A stretch of 64,000 nt of DNA. Source: Paralichthys olivaceus. Lineage: Eukaryota; Chordata; Actinopteri; Pleuronectiformes; Paralichthyidae. A program made the position numbers and the translations under genes. This document shows, piece after piece, positions 63,626-64,000 of this stretch; the first letter of the stretch is position 1; every line of letters starts with the position of its first letter. The notes beneath the pieces are model-generated. The model did not search any database and was not told the origin of the DNA. It saw only the letters and a program-made list of their open reading frames with translations. The stretch covers positions 7,474,001 through 7,538,000 of the forward strand of contig NC_091114.1 of NCBI RefSeq assembly GCF_024713975.1, written 5' to 3'.

Positions 63626-64000
63626 CTGAAATAAACACATTACTATACAATGTGGTAGTATTTCCAGTTTTGGTGACTACAGTATATACAGTAAAATCTG
63701 ATCATAGTATGAGGCACCGAGCCTTATACTATGCCGAGGCTGCCGATCCTCGAGTGTCAGAAACATTACTTAACATTACATAACAACACACTTTGGATGA
63801 TCATTCAGGACTCTAGTGTCCCTGCTGAAAGGAAGACAGAAGCTGTGGGGCTTTAGATCCTCTTTTCTGTGCAGATGAAACAAAATATCGAGACAAAGTC
63901 ACAGCATGTAATCGTCACCGGTGTGGGCGAAGAATGGAGATAAAAGGGAGAAGAATCAATGATCTAGCAACTGCTTTTGAGACTGAAGAATGTTTTGCAC

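Overview
The window is nuclear DNA of a ray-finned fish, probably a spiny-rayed teleost. The coding sequence lies in short exons with GT-AG introns, (CA)n/(TG)n microsatellites are abundant, and there are tRNA-derived SINEs, LINE 3' tails and small inverted-repeat DNA elements of types common in fish genomes. Nothing looks prokaryotic, viral or organellar. Gene names come from reading spliced exon translations and comparing them with remembered vertebrate families; no database search was run.

Layout: (1) 1-4870, batf2 (+), a three-exon bZIP gene with ISRE-like sites upstream. (2) 4871-9400, intergenic DNA with LINE and hAT-like remnants. (3) 9400-39758, ppp2r5b (+), the B56-beta regulatory subunit of protein phosphatase 2A, in 13 coding exons from a CpG-rich promoter; intron 1 alone is 15.5 kb. 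(4) 39759-45300, probable long 3' UTR plus intergenic DNA. (5) 46298-47957, gphb5 (+), and 50316-51161, gpha2 (-): the beta and alpha subunits of the heterodimeric hormone thyrostimulin, tail to tail with 2.4 kb between stop codons. (6) 53060-57900, repeat-rich intergenic DNA. (7) 58243-63625, majin (-), the meiotic telomere-anchoring protein, with its 5' end outside the window.

The gene set batf2, ppp2r5b, gpha2, majin matches the human 11q13.1 neighbourhood PPP2R5B-GPHA2-MAJIN-BATF2. The extra gene is gphb5, which in human lies on chromosome 14 beside the paralogue PPP2R5E. The window therefore holds both thyrostimulin subunit genes together, next to a PPP2R5 gene. This looks like the ancestral arrangement that human has split, and it is the main biological point of the window.

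Other observations are a four-copy TIR element family centred on the thyrostimulin locus, an unidentified 0.22-0.26 kb repeat pair in inverted orientation inside ppp2r5b intron 1, TG-repeat splice acceptors in ppp2r5b, and a shifted glycosylation sequon in gphb5.
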